64,000 nucleotides of DNA, taken from NCBI RefSeq assembly GCF_934924865.1, contig NZ_OW235315.1, forward strand, positions 1,364,001-1,428,000, written 5' to 3'. Source of the DNA: Tepidibacter aestuarii. GTDB taxonomy: Bacteria; Bacillota; Clostridia; Peptostreptococcales; Peptostreptococcaceae. Both the position numbers and the translations under genes were made by a program. The notes below the pieces were generated by a model, which saw nothing but the letters and a program-made list of their open reading frames with translations, ran no database searches and was not told the origin of the DNA. This document shows, piece by piece, positions 35,782 to 44,478 of this stretch (positions are counted from its first letter, which is position 1; every line of letters starts with the position of its first letter).

Positions 35782-35809
35782 TTATACAAGAATATATGTT
35801 CTGTATAAT
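35782..35809 (+). promoter_or_regulatory. Promoter with LexA-like SOS box for the Y-family polymerase
   Basis: TTATAC, a 16-nt spacer and TATAAT. The spacer holds AGAATATATGTTCT (35789-35802), one mismatch from the Gram-positive LexA core GAACnnnnGTTC. The position fits repression by LexA. Confidence 0.55.
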
Positions 35810-35845
35810 TTTAGTAGTAATTATTATTTAATGAGGTGTTTTTAT

Positions 35846-37105
35846 ATGATCAAAGAGAAAATAATATTTCATCTGGACGTGAATTCTGCTTATTTATCGT
35901 TTGAGGCTGCTCATCGTTTGCAAAGGGGTGATAACTTAGACCTTAGAGAGGTATCTTCTGTGATAGGTGGGGACCCTAAAACCCGTCATGGAATAATACT
36001 TGCGAAGTCTATTCCAGCAAAAAAACATGGAATAAAAACAGGAGAAAGTATCTATTTAGCATGTAAGAAGTGTCCTGAATTGATTATAGTTCCACCAAAT
36101 TATAGTTTATATATGAAATGTTCAAATGCTTTTGTAAACATATTAAAAGAATATAGCCCTTTAGTTGAGCGGTTTTCAATTGACGAATGTTGGTTAGATT
36201 ATACTGGCATGGATATCCACTTTGGAGATCCAATTAAAGCAGCATATGAAATTAAGGAGAGAATAAAAACAGAACTTGGATTTACAATAAATATTGGTAT
36301 TGGTAATTCAAAGTTACTAAGCAAGCAAGCTTCAGAATTTGAGAAGCCTGATAAAGTACATACATTATTTAAATATGAAATAAGAGAAAAAATGTGGTCC
36401 TTACCCATAGAGGAGCTCTTTGGAGTAGGAAGAGCTACAGCTCCTAAATTTAGAAAAATGGGAATTAATACAATTGGGGATTTAGCTAATTATAATTTTG
36501 AATATATTAAATATAAGTTTAAAAGCCATGGGGAATTAATTTGGAGATATGCTAATAGGATTGACGACTCTCCTGTTAGAACAGACAATCATAGTAATAT
36601 GAAAGGATTATCTAACTCAACTACAAGATCATTTGATGTAACAAATAAGCAAGATGCTTTTATGGTCTTATTGTCTCTTGTAGAAACTGTAGCAATGCGT
36701 CTTAGGGATGCAGGCTCTTTGTGTGGAGTAATATCAGTTAGCTTAAAAAATAGCGATTTTATAAGATATTCTCACCAGAAGAAGTTATTAAGCTCAACAG
36801 ACAGTACTACTGAAATATATAATGTTGTAAAACAAATTTTTAATGAAATGTGGAAAAGAGAAACTATAAGGCAATTAGGTGTTAGAGTTACGGATATAAG
36901 TCAAAACATATATTATCAAAAGACCTTTTTTGATGAAGAAAATAAAGAAAAGAATAAGCAAATTGATAAAGCAATGGATGGTATACGACAAAAATTTGGT
37001 TCTAAATCTGTTGTTAGAGCTAGCTTTTTACATTCAGGTATAAAACCATTAACAGGTGAAGTAATAAGTGATGAAGAGTATCCTATTATGTCTAGTATAT
37101 TGTAG
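35846..37105 (+). CDS. Y-family DNA polymerase (DinB/UmuC-like)
   Basis: A translesion polymerase of the IMS family. The palm has FHLDVNSAYLSFEA (catalytic Asp and the steric-gate region) and the second acidic motif FSIDECWLDYTG. The helix-hairpin-helix region is LFGVGRATAPKFRKMGINTIGDL, and the little-finger domain runs about 240-350. About 420 residues. ATG follows GAGGTG. An upstream SOS-like box suggests DNA-damage control. The small gene behind it overlaps the operon, an arrangement common for Firmicutes DinB/UmuC homologues. Confidence 0.9.
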   Translation: MIKEKIIFHLDVNSAYLSFEAAHRLQRGDNLDLREVSSVIGGDPKTRHGIILAKSIPAKKHGIKTGESIYLACKKCPELIIVPPNYSLYMKCSNAFVNILKEYSPLVERFSIDECWLDYTGMDIHFGDPIKAAYEIKERIKTELGFTINIGIGNSKLLSKQASEFEKPDKVHTLFKYEIREKMWSLPIEELFGVGRATAPKFRKMGINTIGDLANYNFEYIKYKFKSHGELIWRYANRIDDSPVRTDNHSNMKGLSNSTTRSFDVTNKQDAFMVLLSLVETVAMRLRDAGSLCGVISVSLKNSDFIRYSHQKKLLSSTDSTTEIYNVVKQIFNEMWKRETIRQLGVRVTDISQNIYYQKTFFDEENKEKNKQIDKAMDGIRQKFGSKSVVRASFLHSGIKPLTGEVISDEEYPIMSSIL

Positions 37106-37117
37106 AGAGTGATATTG

Positions 37118-37381
37118 TTGAAAATCATTAGAAAACCCGCAGAAATGATTTGTTATTTTACTAAAGAAGGAATTCCTAACCCTATAAAATTTAGCATTAT
37201 AGGTGAAGATGATAGTTGGGTAAATATAAAAGTAGATAGAGTTATTACAAGGGATATAGACAAAAGAGCAGGTAACAGAATATATATTTTTCAGTGTCAA
37301 AGTAATATTAATGGAATTGAGAAAATATATGAATTAAGATACGTGTTAGAAAATTGTAAATGGGAGCTTTTCAAGATATAA
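37118..37381 (+). CDS. Small protein co-transcribed with the Y-family polymerase (87 aa)
   Basis: Begins 12 bases after the polymerase stop. TTG at 37118 lies five bases from GAGAGTGAT; GTG at 37109 is an alternative. The sequence is beta-rich (ICYFTKEGIPNPIKFSI, WVNIKVDRVITRDI, YIFQCQSNINGIEKIYELRY), like the small partner proteins that follow UmuC-like polymerases in Firmicutes. No named family is certain. Confidence 0.6.
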   Translation: MKIIRKPAEMICYFTKEGIPNPIKFSIIGEDDSWVNIKVDRVITRDIDKRAGNRIYIFQCQSNINGIEKIYELRYVLENCKWELFKI

Positions 37382-37396
37382 GTGTAAAAGTGCTTT

Positions 37397-37540
37397 TCAC
37401 CAAAACAGTAGCCAATCAAAGCTACTGTTTTTTACTGTATAAATATAAAGTAAGTATGAAGTTATGCTATATTGTGGTAAAATATGTGTGGAAATGGATG
37501 GAAAATATATGATGACGTACATTATGTGAAGTAAGGAGGA
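37397..37540 (+). repeat. Terminator-leader module, copy 8
   Basis: Hairpin at 37406-37427 with six Ts, then TATATTGTGGTAAAATATGTGTGG and the tail GACGTACATTATGTGAAG, shared with copy 2. Confidence 0.8.
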
Positions 37541-37548
37541 AAATTAAA

Positions 37549-37706
37549 GTGAAAAAAAACATAAGGTATATATTTTACATTTTATTTGGACTACTCTTAT
37601 TTTTTATAAACAATATAACTTTAAACTAAATGTAGGTTCGTGTATATCTTTAATCACATGTGCATTTGCATCATATATAATTGTGAACTACTTACCTCGT
37701 TTATAA
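37549..37706 (+). pseudogene. Small two-helix membrane protein with a frameshift
   Basis: GTG after AAGGAGG opens a 26-codon frame (MKKNIRYIFYILFGLLLFF) ending at a stop. The shifted frame continues as a second hydrophobic helix (VGSCISLITCAFASYIIVNY), which together would make a protein of about 52 residues. Family unknown. Confidence 0.5.
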
Positions 37707-37809
37707 TGCATCTAGAAATACTAAGAGGTAAGCTGTATTAAAAAGTGTGAAGTATGTAATCGTATAAAATTAGGAAAGAGTATGAATGTCATTAAAAGGG
37801 GTGAAACAA

Positions 37810-38139
37810 ATGGCTATACCTAATAAAAATTCAAGAAAGATAGTTGTAGGAAATGAAACTTATAGGTGGACAATTTCACCTAATAATGATTATATAGTTT
37901 TTATCGCTGAACAAGAGGAATCTAAAGGAAGAAGATTAGAAGTTTACATATACTCTGATATTAATAAATTCTGGGTAAGCTTCCCAGATATTAAAGATTT
38001 AAATCTGAAGATTATTAAACCTAAAAACGCAGAATTAATAATTTCTCAAGCCATTAATAAAGGATGGAATCCTAAAGAAAAAGGATCACCTATAACTTTT
38101 GATTTAACAGAGGATTTTTTATTGATAAGCCGTAAGTAG
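37810..38139 (+). CDS. Hypothetical protein (109 aa)
   Basis: ATG follows AAGGGGTGA. Beta-strand-rich sequence (KIVVGNETYRWTISPNNDY, then RRLEVYIYSD, KFWVSFPDI) ends in a helix and acidic strand. No membrane segment or signal peptide. No family recognised. It lies behind module copy 8 and the broken small gene. Confidence 0.6.
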   Translation: MAIPNKNSRKIVVGNETYRWTISPNNDYIVFIAEQEESKGRRLEVYIYSDINKFWVSFPDIKDLNLKIIKPKNAELIISQAINKGWNPKEKGSPITFDLTEDFLLISRK

Positions 38140-38146
38140 CAATATT

Positions 38147-38275
38147 CTTAAAATACTTATTAATTTATAATAATTAAATTACATACTGAATTAGATATAA
38201 AACAGGCATAATAAAAAAATAAAGTAGAATAAGTAATGTACTTAATTAATTTTTCAATACATATTCAAGATATAG
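38147..38275 (+). repeat. Second dispersed repeat family, copy C
   Basis: Matches 22499-22690 and 28016-28215 (ATACTTATTAATTTATAATAAT start), but leads into non-coding DNA here. Confidence 0.6.
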
Positions 38276-38352
38276 TTGGGGTTTATATGATAACGTACAT
38301 TATGCGAAGTTTAATGAATATATCAAAAGTAAAGGGCGTGGTGAAAAACTAA

Positions 38353-38402
38353 ATAAAAAAAGGTAGTACATTACAAAATTCATGTAATAAACTACCTTTT
38401 TT
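38353..38402. terminator. Bidirectional hairpin terminator
   Basis: AAAAAAGGTAGT / ACTACCTTTTTT with inner TTACA / TGTAA pairs. Confidence 0.8.
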
Positions 38403-38425
38403 AAAGAGATTTATTTTTTCTTTAA

Positions 38426-38617
38426 TTGCAACCTTTATCAATAACTATAGCAGTAATAGTTTTATTAGTTATTCTTACCTTAGGAAGTTTAGGTTTGGCT
38501 GGAGTTATTGATATTCCAAGGGGCCCATTTCCAACAGTTATAGTATCAACCACTGGATTTCAACAATATTTTCCCATCAGAGCTCTTTTGAAAAACGGGG
38601 TTAAAATAACATTATAG
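38426..38617 (+). pseudogene. Fragment of a membrane transport-like protein
   Basis: An open frame of 63 codons from TTG (ITIAVIVLLVILTLGSLGLA, then VIVSTTGFQQYFPIRALLKN). No ribosome site. One hydrophobic helix and a re-entrant-like segment suggest a piece of a larger permease. GC content is a little higher than around it. Low certainty. Confidence 0.3.
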
Positions 38618-39062
38618 ATATGGCTACGCTATAGAAAAACACAATGGGTATAGACAGTAGGGCTAAATATGCTTTCGCTCTTGCTGATTGTACTGGATGA
38701 AACTTCACCAAAATCCATACTGTAGCTGCACTTGCTAAAAATGCTGCTACAAGTAAGAATTTTACCAAGGAGAATAGCGAAACAGCAATCGAAGTCGAAG
38801 TAGGAATAAAAATTATAACCATAGTTAAAAATGTTCTCACAGCAAGCAAGAACAGACCAATAGACCCCAATCGTTTGAAGTATCCCTTTTCCCAATTATC
38901 ACAGGAGACTTCTTTGCTTTTTTTATGCTTAAAAAAGATTGTCGCAGTTGAAATCGAAAATTCTATTAGTATCCATACAGGGAAAACATACCATGCTCCT
39001 GTCCATAAAGCAATATCCCACGATTCAGCGAGCAAGTACAAAAAATGTTCAGATATTGCCAA
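38601..39062 (-). CDS. Integral membrane protein of unknown family (153 aa)
   Basis: About four membrane helices (YVFPVWILIEFSISTATIFF, LGSIGLFLLAVRTFLTMVII, LVKFLLVAAFLASAATVWIL, AYLALLSIPIVFFYSVAI). TTG is chosen because GGAGGTG lies eight bases before it. No family recognised. Base composition is richer in GC than its neighbours, which may mean a different origin. Confidence 0.6.
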   Translation of the reverse strand: MAISEHFLYLLAESWDIALWTGAWYVFPVWILIEFSISTATIFFKHKKSKEVSCDNWEKGYFKRLGSIGLFLLAVRTFLTMVIIFIPTSTSIAVSLFSLVKFLLVAAFLASAATVWILVKFHPVQSARAKAYLALLSIPIVFFYSVAISIMLF

Positions 39063-39164
39063 AATAATTCACCTCCTTTGAGACTGTTATTAAAAAACTC
39101 CTTAGATATTATTCTCAAAAGACATCTTATATTTATACTATACACCACTACTAAATTTTAACAT

Positions 39165-39343
39165 TATTTTATGGGATTAAAAATGGTTATAATTATGTAT
39201 TTTCAATTATTATAGCAATACTCTTTATTCCATCAGCGTTTATACACTATAATGATTCAGCATTAATCTATGTTTTTATTTACGGCATCTCATCTTTTAT
39301 AGGAAATTTAGTTGGTACTTTTATTCAAAGACGAAGAAAATGA
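39165..39343 (+). pseudogene. C-terminal fragment of a small membrane protein
   Basis: A frame without start reads SIIIAILFIPSAFIHYND and FIYGISSFIGNLVGTFIQRR to a stop. Two hydrophobic helices and a basic end are typical of a short integral membrane protein that lost its 5' part. Confidence 0.4.
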
Positions 39344-39893
39344 GCATTTTCTGTAGATAATATGTGTCGCAACTTTCTTATATGTTGAATTAAATAAATC
39401 AAAACGAGTTCTACAAAATCAATATTGTTGCGCTCATTAAAACAACTACATACGTTGATATAGATTAAGTAAAAGGTGATTATTTGGATCATCTTTTTTG
39501 TTTTTAAGTGCAACTTATTATATAAAAAAATAACATTATGTAAATAAAATTACGTTCCTAAAAGTCCGTTAATTAATCCTTAAATACTGTTTTAAGGATT
39601 AATTGAGGTTCTCTTTGATAGCTTTATTGTAAAATACTGATTAATTTATAGTGAAATGATTGTAAAAATAGAAAAAATATAGTTAATTTATTACAAATAA
39701 AATATAGATCAAATGGGATAGGCTTAGAGATGAGTCTATTTTTTTATGAAATCCATATCTGATATTGTAGTATTATGCGAAGTTGTTTGCATAATACACA
39801 TTTGAATAATTTTTTATTAAGTTGTAAAGTATAGTTATTATTTGTGTGAAAATGGCTATTTATTTTAACATTTAAGATAGAAAGGAAACTATT
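39344..39893. other. Gene-free stretch with third repeat family, copy C
   Basis: Bases 39545-39660 match the blocks at 25765 and 28873, including the inverted repeat TTAATCCTTAAA / TTTAAGGATTAA. A terminator-like hairpin follows. No gene seen. Confidence 0.5.
39717..39747 (+). terminator. Hairpin terminator
   Basis: ATAGGCT / AGTCTAT arms (one G-U pair) followed by seven Ts. Confidence 0.55.
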
Positions 39894-40406
39894 ATGGATA
39901 TTAAGGATAAACAAAGGCTTGAAAAATTAAAAAAACAAAATAAGTTTAAAATTGCTAAGAAACAGCTTATTAAAATGTTGCATACTAGAAATCATATAGA
40001 TATTTCTAATAAAGTTTTTATAAACTATAACTTATCAGAATCAATTCATAAAAAGGTATATGAAAGGATTAGGGAAAAAGACATAAAAATTGAGAAATTT
40101 TGCTATGAATATAATAATGCCAATGAAAAATTAGAGTGGATTTTTAATAAATTTAAACTCTATGAAAATAATAATATTCTATTTTATCCTTCAACATTTG
40201 GAATTTATTTTCGTAGCTGTAATCATTTATATTTAGATTTTCCTATTGCTATAAGTTCAACAATTAAAGAATGTAAAGATATTATATATATACTTATACA
40301 TGATATATTTGATGATTTGATTGTTGCAGAAGAAAATTTAAGTTACGGATTTATTATAAGTGAAGATGAATACCAATATGTAAGTATTGAGTATTGGGGA
40401 ATATAA
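39894..40406 (+). CDS. Hypothetical protein (170 aa)
   Basis: GAAAGGAAACTATT precedes the ATG. The start is Lys-rich and helical (DKQRLEKLKKQNKFKIAKKQ); the C-terminal half is mixed alpha/beta (NNILFYPSTFGIYFRSCNH) and acidic at the end (ISEDEYQYVSIEYWG). No signal peptide. The composition resembles small immunity-type proteins, but no family is recognised. Confidence 0.55.
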   Translation: MDIKDKQRLEKLKKQNKFKIAKKQLIKMLHTRNHIDISNKVFINYNLSESIHKKVYERIREKDIKIEKFCYEYNNANEKLEWIFNKFKLYENNNILFYPSTFGIYFRSCNHLYLDFPIAISSTIKECKDIIYILIHDIFDDLIVAEENLSYGFIISEDEYQYVSIEYWGI

Positions 40407-40627
40407 AAATAAGAACTATTTACACCAACTATTTCAGTTCTAATTGGATACTAAATCAATGATTTCATGATCAATCTATTTATTTAAGCTATAGTTTATT
40501 TAGACAGTGTAGACATGTATAAATCTTATTTATTTAGAATTGTTTTTATTGTTTTAAAACATTTATTTTATAAAATCTAGATTCTAGATAAACAGAATAA
40601 TCAATTGTATCCATAATATACAAAGTC

Positions 40628-40662
40628 CAACCTCCTCCTGAATTATATCAGGAGGGGTTATT
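40628..40662. terminator. Strong hairpin beside the ImmA-like gene
   Basis: AACCTCCTCCTGA / TCAGGAGGGGTT stem; the T-rich tail is on the plus strand. A diverged form lies near 63.3 kb. Confidence 0.5.
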
Positions 40663-40663
40663 T

Positions 40664-41170
40664 TTACATGCGCTCAAAAATACTAATAGTAGGAAAGTTA
40701 TGTAAACATAAACACCTCTTGTCATCAAGCTCCCAAGTAATTTTCTGCTTAGCCATAAACTTAAACTTCTGCATCATAAATTCTTCAGTAACATAGAAAT
40801 AATCTACCAGTTCATCAAATGTAACAGCAACAGTACTTTCAATCACCTCTATAAGCTTATCAGTAGGAACTAAAAAATCAGTAGCCCATTTCAAAGCTAG
40901 CAATTCCATTTTATCAAGCTCAAGGCGTTTGCTATAGCACATATATTTTCTAGGGGTAATATCTCCTATAGTAGTTTTATAATGTCCGATTTCCTCAGCT
41001 AGTACAATTCTATATAATCTTTCATCATTCTTAATACTTTTATTTATTAAAATTACATAATAATCTTCATTACAATAATAATAACTCAATATAGATTCAT
41101 GAAGAGGAACGAATGACTTTATTATTTCACATTTAGTAAGAATAGTTTCTAATTTTTCTGTTGAGATCAT
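40664..41170 (-). CDS. ImmA/IrrE-family phage protein
   Basis: In phage-related elements these are often zinc peptidases that cleave the repressor. The metal site reads VLAEEIGHYKT, where the first His of HExxH is Ala, a common variant in clostridial phages that may lower activity. 168 residues. ATG at 41170 is chosen for AAAGGAGG just upstream; a start 14 codons earlier has no site. It lies upstream of, and on the same strand as, the repressor-like gene at 42040. Confidence 0.75.
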   Translation of the reverse strand: MISTEKLETILTKCEIIKSFVPLHESILSYYYCNEDYYVILINKSIKNDERLYRIVLAEEIGHYKTTIGDITPRKYMCYSKRLELDKMELLALKWATDFLVPTDKLIEVIESTVAVTFDELVDYFYVTEEFMMQKFKFMAKQKITWELDDKRCLCLHNFPTISIFERM

Positions 41171-41506
41171 AGAATCCTCCTTTAAAAATACAGAACATTT
41201 GTTCTTTGTCATGTTATGGCATATATTGGAAATTTTAAAAAGTACAATAGAAAATATTTAAATAAGAACAAATTAATATTGAAAAATAGATATATTTTTA
41301 TAGTGGATGCTATTGAATCTGTTTAAAAATAAAGTTGTTTAATAAAAACTAGACATTTAATATAAAAATAACTATTCCTTAACATTAAATTACTTTTAGT
41401 ACTTTTTATTAAAATATATATTATGGTTAGAAATACTATTTACGATAATTAGTTTTTCTATTATTTATACAGTTTTATAATTTTAATAAAAAGAAGGGGG
41501 TTTTCA
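41171..41506. other. AT-rich intergenic stretch
   Basis: Promoter region of the ImmA-like gene and of the following small gene; no other gene or repeat was recognised. Confidence 0.45.
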
Positions 41507-41734
41507 ATGAACAAGATAATATTAGATGTGAAAAGTCAAATTACACAGAGACATATTTGTTTTATATTATGTTTATTATTTCCGATAGGAATAATATTTG
41601 TTCCTGGGAACTATGAAGTAAGAGTACGATCTTCAACTGATGTGATAAAAGAAAATATTATTAGAAATCAACAAAATAATGAAGTAAAAATAGGGAATGT
41701 CCTTTTAGATAGCAATAAAATAAATAATGAATAA
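41507..41734 (+). CDS. Small membrane protein (75 aa)
   Basis: GAAGGGGG precedes the ATG. One hydrophobic helix (HICFILCLLFPIGIIFVPG) and a charged Asn-rich tail. No family recognised. A terminator follows. Confidence 0.5.
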   Translation: MNKIILDVKSQITQRHICFILCLLFPIGIIFVPGNYEVRVRSSTDVIKENIIRNQQNNEVKIGNVLLDSNKINNE

Positions 41735-41738
41735 AAAT

Positions 41739-41780
41739 AAAGTACCAATAAAATTATAGTGATTGGTACTTTTCTTTTTT
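41739..41780 (+). terminator. Terminator
   Basis: AAAGTACCAAT / ATTGGTACTTT arms with TTTTTT after. Confidence 0.75.
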
Positions 41781-41837
41781 AGTTATTTCAATCAAAAAAT
41801 ATAACAACTACTAATAGAAATAGATATATTAAAATAG

Positions 41838-41886
41838 AAAAAGATTAAGAATCTCTTAAAACAGATAAGGATTCTTAATCTTTTTT
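41838..41886. terminator. Bidirectional terminator
   Basis: AAAAGATTAAGAATC / GATTCTTAATCTTTTTT arms; the right arm overlaps the end of the minus-strand remnant. Confidence 0.7.
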
Positions 41887-42036
41887 CTTTAATGTTCCAT
41901 TTGGATTATATTTTAATTTGATTAATTCGATATATTCTTCTACTTGTCTAATAGGCTCCTCTGATAATCCACCTACATCAAGATTATGGTATGCTTAAGT
42001 CTCTATTTTAGATTTATCTTTTTGCTGGTTGTTCAT
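41875..42036 (-). pseudogene. Small phage gene interrupted by a stop
   Basis: A minus-strand frame starts MNNQQKDKSKIET, meets TAA, then continues as VGGLSEEPIRQVEEYIELIK to its normal stop. One nonsense codon in about 53. It lies three bases downstream of the repressor-like gene, so it was co-transcribed with it. Family unknown. Confidence 0.55.
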
Positions 42037-42039
42037 TTT

Positions 42040-42243
42040 TTAAATATCAGTTCTACATAATAAATAATCAGTGCTAACATCGAAAAAATCAGCAATTTTA
42101 TTTAAGGTATTATTATCAGGCTCTCTTTTATCGATTTCATACATAGATAAAGAACCTCTAGATATTCCTAGTCTTTTAGCTAGTTCTGTTTGGGTAAATC
42201 CTAGAACTTTTCTTAATTCTACTAATCTATTCCCAAGAGACAT
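42040..42243 (-). CDS. XRE-family repressor-like protein (67 aa)
   Basis: A complete helix-turn-helix of the Cro/C1 type (LGFTQTELAKRLGISRGSLS, then YEIDKREP) with only a short tail (STDYLLC). ATG is set by AAAGGAGGG; a longer frame upstream has no site. It diverges from the XRE gene at 42428 across a region with repeated operators, the layout of a phage lysogeny switch. Confidence 0.82.
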   Translation of the reverse strand: MSLGNRLVELRKVLGFTQTELAKRLGISRGSLSMYEIDKREPDNNTLNKIADFFDVSTDYLLCRTDI

Positions 42244-42311
42244 AAATATCCCTCCTTTAAGTGTAGTTATATTAAAAATATACCACAAAAAGTGGCATGA
42301 AAAAAATAAAT

Positions 42312-42401
42312 GCAACTATAAGTTGCTAAAAACACAAAAAATATTGATAGCAACGAAATGTGGCATTGTAATTAAATTAAGAAATGCAACGAAATGATGC
42401 A
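42312..42401. promoter_or_regulatory. Phage switch operators
   Basis: Palindrome GCAACTATAAGTTGC at 42312-42326, and a direct repeat GCAACGAAATGnnGCA at 42350-42365 and 42386-42401, all between divergent XRE genes. Confidence 0.6.
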
Positions 42402-42427
42402 AATATAGAGGGGGTGTTAAATATTCT

Positions 42428-42721
42428 ATGATAAACAAATTATACGATTTAAGAAAAGAAACCGGATTGACACAATTAGAAATAGCTAACATTCTAAGTA
42501 TATCAAGGTCTTACTATGGAATGATTGAGACTGGAAGTAGAAATACAACCTTAGATTTAGCAATAAAAATAGCAAAAGTGTTTAATAAGAAAGTAGAAGA
42601 AATTTTTTTGGGAATAAATGCAACGAAAAAGGGCAAAGGTGTTCGGGAAATAAAGATTCATGAAGAGGGTGAGAACAATAGAAACTTTAGCACCAATAAG
42701 AAACAACATGCAAAAGTATAG
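42428..42721 (+). CDS. XRE-family regulator (Cro-like, 97 aa)
   Basis: Residues 1-62 are the helix-turn-helix (TGLTQLEIANILSISRSYYG, GMIETGSRNTTLDLA) ending in VEEIFL. The last about 35 residues are Lys/Asn-rich and may come from read-through past an original stop. GAGGGGG lies upstream. It overlaps the next XRE gene. Opposite-strand neighbour and operators suggest the early regulator of a phage switch. Confidence 0.78.
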   Translation: MINKLYDLRKETGLTQLEIANILSISRSYYGMIETGSRNTTLDLAIKIAKVFNKKVEEIFLGINATKKGKGVREIKIHEEGENNRNFSTNKKQHAKV

Positions 42722-42887
42722 AATCTACAAAGGATTAAATCAAAATCAACTAGCAAAAGAGTTAGGAGTAACAAGAGCTTACATATCAAAACTTGAAAGA
42801 CAACATTTTATTCCTGGAACTAAGCTGATGAAAAAAATATGTGAATTCTTTGAAGTTAGCTTAGGAGATATGTTCTACCTAGAGTAA
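42669..42887 (+). CDS. XRE-family regulator (72 aa)
   Basis: A second helix-turn-helix protein (LNQNQLAKELGVTRAYISKL) in another frame, overlapping the previous gene. GTG at 42669 has GAAGAGG upstream; ATG at 42708 is possible without a site. The pattern is like small antirepressors or Cro. Confidence 0.7.
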   Translation: MRTIETLAPIRNNMQKYRIYKGLNQNQLAKELGVTRAYISKLERQHFIPGTKLMKKICEFFEVSLGDMFYLE

Positions 42888-42934
42888 TAGGACAAAATTT
42901 AGAATTCATAAGATTTACAAAGGTGGGTGGAGAT

Positions 42935-43105
42935 ATGAGCAGGATAAAAACAGTAACAGTTGTACAGCCAGCTAAAGAAAACCTGGAGGAATTTGAAAGA
43001 AGAAAAGCACGAGCATTTATAAGAATATTAAGAAGTAAATATCCTGATGAAGTTTTAGACCAAGTATTTGAAAAACTTGAACAAGAGCTTAAACAAAATA
43101 ATTAG
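42935..43105 (+). CDS. Small hypothetical phage protein (56 aa)
   Basis: GGTGGGTGGAG precedes the ATG. Basic and helical (EEFERRKARAFIRILRSKYP), ending in acidic helix EKLEQELKQ. Common early-region type, no family named. Confidence 0.5.
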   Translation: MSRIKTVTVVQPAKENLEEFERRKARAFIRILRSKYPDEVLDQVFEKLEQELKQNN

Positions 43106-43411
43106 TCGGTTTAATCTGACTAAACTCTTAGTCAATTGTAGTACAAGCTCTGAAAGGGGACGATCATATGACAATTAAGAAAGGACAGAAGGAGGGGATA
43201 TTAAAGAAGATATGTATTTACATTTAAGGGCAGAGATTTAACTTCTAAATTAGAAGAAGCAATCTTAAAAGGAAGGATGCTAAAAGTATTAAACATTTAT
43301 TATTAACTTAATTGTAACAAAATGACTTGGAATAAAGTTATAGAGGAATATGGACATTACAAATATTCTAGTCAGCAGATATTTGAAAATTAAATAGAAA
43401 GGGTGTGTGAA
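43106..43411. other. Decayed small phage gene(s)
   Basis: From ATG at 43168 a short frame (MTIKKGQKEGILKK) stops; a shifted frame reads FTFKGRDLTSKLEEAILKG and then stops; a third reads WNKVIEEYGHYKYSSQQ. These look like pieces of one or two broken genes. Confidence 0.4.
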
Positions 43412-43948
43412 ATGTGCTATAGGATTCTAATGAAAAGAGAAAGAAAAAGAAAGCACTTAAGCCAAGAGCAACTATCAATTTTATTGAATGTGTCTCAGTC
43501 AGATATATCAGAATGGGAGTCAGGTAAAAGGCAAATTCCAATAGATATAAAAAAGAAGATACCTGACATATTGGATAGCAGTAGGTTAAGACTTGAAATT
43601 GTAAATGAGGTAGATAAAGATTTAATTGTTACACCATATTATTCAGGAATTAAAAGCGACCTAATAAGACTTATAGCAAAGAACATAGAAGAGGAAGAAG
43701 AATCAATTAAAGCACAAAAGGAACTATTTAATATAGTATTGGAGAACATGACAGGCAAACAATATACCAAGGAGCAAATTACAAAGATAAGTGATTTGAT
43801 GGAACAAATAGCAGATCCAGTTGGATGGAAAAGAATGCTCTTAGTAGGAGTTGAAGAAGAAATAGGAATTCCTATTAAAAGTATAAATAAACGAATTCCG
43901 AGAAAGGTAATTTCTAAGTCGTATGCTCAAATAGGGGGAAGACATTAA
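43412..43948 (+). CDS. XRE-family phage protein (178 aa)
   Basis: The N-terminal helix-turn-helix (HLSQEQLSILLNVSQSDISE, WESGKRQIP) is followed by a helical C-terminal domain of about 110 residues with acidic stretches. AAAGGG lies before the ATG; GTG three codons upstream is the alternative. The next gene starts two bases after its stop. Confidence 0.7.
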   Translation: MCYRILMKRERKRKHLSQEQLSILLNVSQSDISEWESGKRQIPIDIKKKIPDILDSSRLRLEIVNEVDKDLIVTPYYSGIKSDLIRLIAKNIEEEEESIKAQKELFNIVLENMTGKQYTKEQITKISDLMEQIADPVGWKRMLLVGVEEEIGIPIKSINKRIPRKVISKSYAQIGGRH

Positions 43949-43949
43949 G

Positions 43950-44147
43950 ATGATTAAAAATATAGAGTTTCTGATTAATCACGAGAAATACTCGCATCTA
44001 GCAGATCAATCACAAACTATAAAATCTATAAAAGTGTTATTTAAAATATCTAAAGAAAAAGGAAACTTTGATAATTTTGAAGAGGTCTTAAATACTATAG
44101 ATTCAGTAGTAGATGAAAAGTTAGCAGAAATAAAAAGAGACCTTTAA
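43950..44147 (+). CDS. Small hypothetical phage protein (65 aa)
   Basis: GGGGGAAG site; acidic helical sequence (KGNFDNFEEVLNTIDSVVDE). Translationally linked to the XRE gene before it. No family. Confidence 0.5.
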   Translation: MIKNIEFLINHEKYSHLADQSQTIKSIKVLFKISKEKGNFDNFEEVLNTIDSVVDEKLAEIKRDL

Positions 44148-44289
44148 GCGGCAACTTAAAAGTCTTAAAAAATGTTGAACATTGAATTAAAAACGCATTT
44201 GAATTATAACACGAAAAAAATGTCTCAAACAATAATTTTTATAAAAAAAATTACAAAGTTTATAAAAAAATTAAAAAGGAGATATGAAG

Positions 44290-44469
44290 ATGATATATAT
44301 AGCACTAGAAGTACTGTAAGAAATAAATGAGTGTAAACATGAGATAAAAGAACTTGATAAAGCTATAAGCCAAGTTACAAAACTAGAGTTAAAGAATTAC
44401 TTATCGGGTACAAGAGATTGGTTTGTAAATAGATTAAATGAACTTGAAAGTAAAATGCTTGCAGCATAG
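44290..44469 (+). pseudogene. Small phage gene with an in-frame stop
   Basis: AAAAGGAG precedes ATG; nine codons in there is a TAA, after which the frame continues (NECKHEIKELDKAISQVTKL) to a normal stop. About 59 residues if read through. Confidence 0.55.
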
Positions 44470-44478
44470 GAGGAAGTT

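Noticed and set aside
38875..39081. Plus-strand frame opposite the 153-aa membrane protein
   Set aside because: No start signal; the minus strand has GGAGGTG and clear membrane helices.
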